A stretch of 8,245 nucleotides of DNA from Haloferacaceae archaeon (lineage in GTDB: Archaea > Halobacteriota > Halobacteria > Halobacteriales > Haloferacaceae): assembly GCA_018609965.1 (NCBI GenBank), contig JAHENP010000138.1:1-8245 (forward strand), written 5' to 3'. Position numbers and translations under genes: made by a program. Below the pieces are notes generated by a model. It searched no databases. It saw only the letters and a list, made by a program, of their open reading frames with translations, and was not told the DNA's origin. Positions 5,987 through 8,245 of this stretch are shown here, piece after piece (within the stretch, counting starts at the first letter, position 1; every line of letters starts with the position of its first letter).

Positions 5987-6709
5987 ATGACAGCAAAAGA
6001 AATCTCCGCTCACATTGAGCAGGAGAATGGAACCCACGGAAGCGTAGAGAGTCAGAAGATAATTGCCAAGCACCTCGTCAATAACGGAATTGCCGAGCAT
6101 CACGGTAGAGAGAGGCGAACCAGCGAAATAGCGGATGAGGTTGGAGACGATATTGACCACGGTGTTGGACTCTGTCTCAAGCATCTTAGAGAGGCAGGGG
6201 TTGTCAGCGAGCGTGGAGGTAACTCCACGTACGTTCATCACGAACGGACGAATAAGTGGTTCTTCGGGGAACCAAGTGGCCAAAAGTTCAGGGAACTGCT
6301 GTGCACCGAGATTGAGCGTCTGTGCGACGATCTCGAACCCGTCGAGCGTGTGGACAGCAGTGACCAGTCGAGCGAAGCAGACGACGAAACTGAGGAGAAG
6401 ACGAGACGAGCGATTGTCGCCGAGGCCCTCTCCGCCAGTGGGAGTATCGACGTTGCTCCTGATCCGTCGGGCGTTGAGGCTGTGTTCGATGCGACAGTGA
6501 ACAACGTTAGTCGGATGGAGCGACTCGACGTTGCTGTTCGGGCAATTGAAGAACACGACGAGGTCAAAAAGACCGACGAGTACGGCCGAATGGGGTGGCG
6601 GAACGCGGCGAACAAGTGGACGATGACCGAGGAGTGGTACAAACAGGCGACGAATCACTCCCTGTCCGACTTCGGATCGGATCAGTCACCGGCAACGAGC
6701 CCCGACTGA
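5987..6709 (+). CDS. Predicted DNA-binding protein with two winged-helix-like halves
   Basis: This gene encodes 240 acidic residues in no family I recognise. Residues 22-96 read as a winged helix: IIAKHLVNNG, then TSEIADEVGDD and HGVGLCLKHLREAGVV, a short GGNSTYVHH wing, and a closing RTNKWFFGE. Residues 139-216 repeat the plan: AIVAEALSASG, then VEAVFDATVNNVSRMERLDVA as a helical stretch, a wing around TDEYGRMGW, and a closing NAANKWTMTEE. The NKW motif sits at 89-91 and 209-211. An acidic, disordered linker (about 120-138) joins the halves and the tail is disordered. Its GC content is visibly lower (about half) than its neighbours', and codon choice is less GC-biased, which suggests later acquisition. 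The start is supported by a TATA-like box 25 bases upstream. It lies divergent from the wHTH regulator at 5011-5541. A transcription factor or an element-encoded regulator is the likeliest role. Confidence 0.75.
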   Translation: MTAKEISAHIEQENGTHGSVESQKIIAKHLVNNGIAEHHGRERRTSEIADEVGDDIDHGVGLCLKHLREAGVVSERGGNSTYVHHERTNKWFFGEPSGQKFRELLCTEIERLCDDLEPVERVDSSDQSSEADDETEEKTRRAIVAEALSASGSIDVAPDPSGVEAVFDATVNNVSRMERLDVAVRAIEEHDEVKKTDEYGRMGWRNAANKWTMTEEWYKQATNHSLSDFGSDQSPATSPD

Positions 6710-6739
6710 TCAGGCCGATAACTGAAACACGACACTCGG

Positions 6740-6748
6740 ATTTTTTAC
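6740..6748 (+). promoter_or_regulatory. TATA-like box for the Nudix gene
   Basis: The run ATTTTTTAC lies about 27 bases before the GTG at 6772-6774, between the preceding gene's stop and the Nudix start. It suggests separate, leaderless transcription of the Nudix gene rather than an operon with the upstream gene. Confidence 0.5.
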
Positions 6749-6771
6749 TCGGCCACACTGGTGGAGCGGTA

Positions 6772-7389
6772 GTGAGTAATACCGGCGACAAGCCGTACAC
6801 CGACGGCATCACCCAGAAGGCGATCCTGTTCGGTCCCGACGACCAGGTTCTGCTCACACGAGCGGGCGGACAGTGGTCAGTTCCCGGCGGGACGTTCGAG
6901 TACGGCGAGACGATCCACGGCGGGCTCCGCCGGGAACTCCGCGAGGAGCTGTCGGTGACGGCACGGATCGGCGCGCCGGTGGACATCGTCTACGGCGCGT
7001 GGCTCGACGACACCGGGACGCCGCTGGTCACGACATTCTACCGGGCTGTGACCGACGACCGCGCGGTCGAACTGAACGACGAACACGACGACTTCGAGTG
7101 GGTCTCGCCTGCGACCGCACGCGACCGACTCGCAGAACTGTTCGGGCGGCGGGTGGAGCGGGCGCTCGCGCGAGCGGTGACACACCACGCGCTGGCAGAC
7201 GGAGAGACGAACGGCGACAGCGAGACGGGTGTCGACGGAGTCTCAGCCGATGTCGTCGCCGGTCTCGATCCGTTCACCGCGCGGGCAGACCAGTTCGAAG
7301 GGTGTGAGACGGACCACGAGGCGTGGCTGGCGTATCTGGCAGACGCGCGAGAACGGGGAGTTGCGGAACTACGAGAGCGGTACGACTGA
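6772..7389 (+). CDS. Nudix hydrolase
   Basis: This gene encodes 205 residues from a GTG. The open frame continues upstream to 6595, but that extension overlaps the preceding gene in another frame and lies before the promoter, so the GTG is chosen. The Nudix box is at residues 40-62: G40-x5-E46-x7-R54-E55-L-x-E58-E59-x-S61-V62. It matches GX5EX7REUXEEXGU except for serine in place of the last glycine. The metal-binding glutamates E55, E58 and E59 are all present. Upstream, QWSVPGG and a strand with AILFGPDDQVLL fit the Nudix fold. Residues after about 140 form an acidic tail ending in a helical segment not needed for the fold. Nudix enzymes hydrolyse nucleoside diphosphates linked to another group; the substrate cannot be told. 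The gene ends nine bases before the stop of a convergent gene. Confidence 0.9.
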   Translation: MSNTGDKPYTDGITQKAILFGPDDQVLLTRAGGQWSVPGGTFEYGETIHGGLRRELREELSVTARIGAPVDIVYGAWLDDTGTPLVTTFYRAVTDDRAVELNDEHDDFEWVSPATARDRLAELFGRRVERALARAVTHHALADGETNGDSETGVDGVSADVVAGLDPFTARADQFEGCETDHEAWLAYLADARERGVAELRERYD

Positions 7390-7398
7390 CGCGGACGA

Positions 7399-8245
7399 CT
7401 ACTCGTCGTTCGGCTGCGTTTCGTCTGTGGAGTCTGCGTCTCCGTCGGCCGTCTCCGCGACCGGCCCAGTACGCTCGAACACGCGCCAGGCGTAGTCGAG
7501 TGTGACGCTGTCGCCGGAGCAATCGAACGTCGCCGTCACGCGCTCACCGTCGTCGTCGACGTGGACCCACGTGTGGTCGCCGGCCGCTGTCGAGTCGGGC
7601 GCGAACCCGAGCCGTTCGCTCCCGAACTGGTGCCGTTCCTCGATCACCAACCGATCCCCCGTCCACTCGACAGTCGCCGAGACGACCCCGTGAGCGGCCG
7701 TGTACTGGCCCGTGACACGGCGGGCTTTCGCCGCCACTGCACGGTCTGGGCGAACGTCGACGAGTTCTCGTCCGGTCGCCTCACACAGTAACTCCTGTCC
7801 CAACGCCGTCGGCGAGGGGCCGTTTGCGGCGTTACAGCCGACGGCGACCCCCAGCCCACGACCTTCGAGGAAGCCGACGAACCCGCCGGAGGCAAACGTT
7901 CCTCCAGAGTGGCTCACGAGCGTGTCACCGTCGAACGGCCGACGGAACCAGCCGTAGCCGTACGTCCGTTTCCGACCGCCGGCGTACTGTTTACTGGCGG
8001 CGACCGGTTCGTGTGCCCGTCTGATCAGCGATGTCGCAATCGGGAGTCCCCCGCTTGCGTGTGCGGTGAGGAACGTCGTCAGGTCGGTGACCGGAGCCAC
8101 CAGTCCACCGGGCGGACAGAAAACCGGGGTGTCCGGGAGCGGCGTCGGACGCAATCCCTCCTCGCTGGGTGCGTGCGGAGTCGCTACCTGGTCGTCGGTG
8201 GCAGCTGTCGCGGCTTCGAAACTACTGTTGTCCATCCCGAGCGGA
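7399..8245 (-). CDS. Serine hydrolase of the beta-lactamase (class C-like) family, C-terminal part; 5' end beyond right edge
   Basis: The reading frame is open to the right edge, so this is the C-terminal part of a larger protein. The ATG at 8233-8235 is internal: the codons before it read P-L-G, giving PLGMDNSSF, the usual PLGM-x-x-(T/S)-(T/S)-F segment of this family. Numbering from that Met, CPPGGLVAPVTDLTTFL (40-56) is the standard GG-hydrophobic-D-x-x-x-F helix. HSGG at 109-112 takes the place of the KTG triad, and SGGFVGFLEG...VAVGCNAANG is the closing strand pair. Residues about 165-255 form a beta-rich C-terminal domain seen in many family members. The SxxK nucleophile motif is expected beyond the edge. 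Such proteins include esterases and peptidases as well as penicillin-binding-like enzymes; archaea lack peptidoglycan, so beta-lactam hydrolysis is unlikely to be the natural role. Confidence 0.85.
   Translation of the reverse strand, partial: PLGMDNSSFEAATAATDDQVATPHAPSEEGLRPTPLPDTPVFCPPGGLVAPVTDLTTFLTAHASGGLPIATSLIRRAHEPVAASKQYAGGRKRTYGYGWFRRPFDGDTLVSHSGGTFASGGFVGFLEGRGLGVAVGCNAANGPSPTALGQELLCEATGRELVDVRPDRAVAAKARRVTGQYTAAHGVVSATVEWTGDRLVIEERHQFGSERLGFAPDSTAAGDHTWVHVDDDGERVTATFDCSGDSVTLDYAWRVFERTGPVAETADGDADSTDETQPNDE

Noticed and set aside
5924..6658. 244-codon minus-strand open frame opposite the 240-residue wHTH-like gene
   Set aside because: The plus-strand frame has acidic composition, winged-helix motifs and a TATA-like box at the right distance. 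The minus frame is cysteine- and leucine-rich without halophilic character.
6595..6771. Upstream extension of the Nudix gene into the preceding gene
   Set aside because: It would overlap the preceding gene by over 100 bases in another frame and include the TATA-like box. The GTG at 6772 gives a complete Nudix fold.

Overview
The window looks like a haloarchaeal chromosome or megaplasmid segment. Coding DNA is GC-rich (about two thirds by eye), the proteins are very acidic, and several genes have a TATA-like box 25-30 bases upstream of the start codon with no Shine-Dalgarno sequence, as in leaderless haloarchaeal transcripts. GTG starts are common. No species can be named.

Layout, left to right. 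A minus-strand MFS transporter gene runs off the left edge (1-363). Upstream of it on the same strand is the dominant feature, a 1343-residue STAND-type P-loop NTPase with a helical N-terminus, a TPR array and a duplicated C-terminal domain (436-4467). Further upstream on the same strand are a small protein with a Cys-x-Cys pair and a conserved-looking RWDRHP...FHPPP core (4574-5014), and a winged-helix regulator (5011-5541). These last two overlap as GTGA. A 445-bp non-coding stretch follows (5542-5986), which includes an AT-rich island. On the plus strand come a lower-GC gene with two winged-helix-like halves (5987-6709) and a Nudix hydrolase (6772-7389). A minus-strand serine beta-lactamase-family hydrolase (7399 to the right edge) converges tail to tail with the Nudix gene.

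How the genes may work together. The NTPase has the architecture of ligand-sensing STAND proteins: helical N-terminal domain, Walker A and B NTPase core with a GxP-type motif, then a TPR sensor. STAND proteins of this build include the Avs anti-phage sensors. Five of its TPRs are near-identical 120-bp tandem DNA repeats. Differences between units include the classical ligand-facing helix-A positions, while most of the scaffold is fixed. This suggests a recombining, diversifying recognition surface. The regulator/small-protein pair upstream has its own promoter with a 20-bp-spaced direct repeat, which suggests autoregulation. Whether it controls the NTPase gene is unknown, because the NTPase gene appears to have its own promoter. 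The AT-rich island and the lower-GC gene beside it suggest an accessory, horizontally assembled region. The Nudix and beta-lactamase-family genes look like ordinary neighbours.
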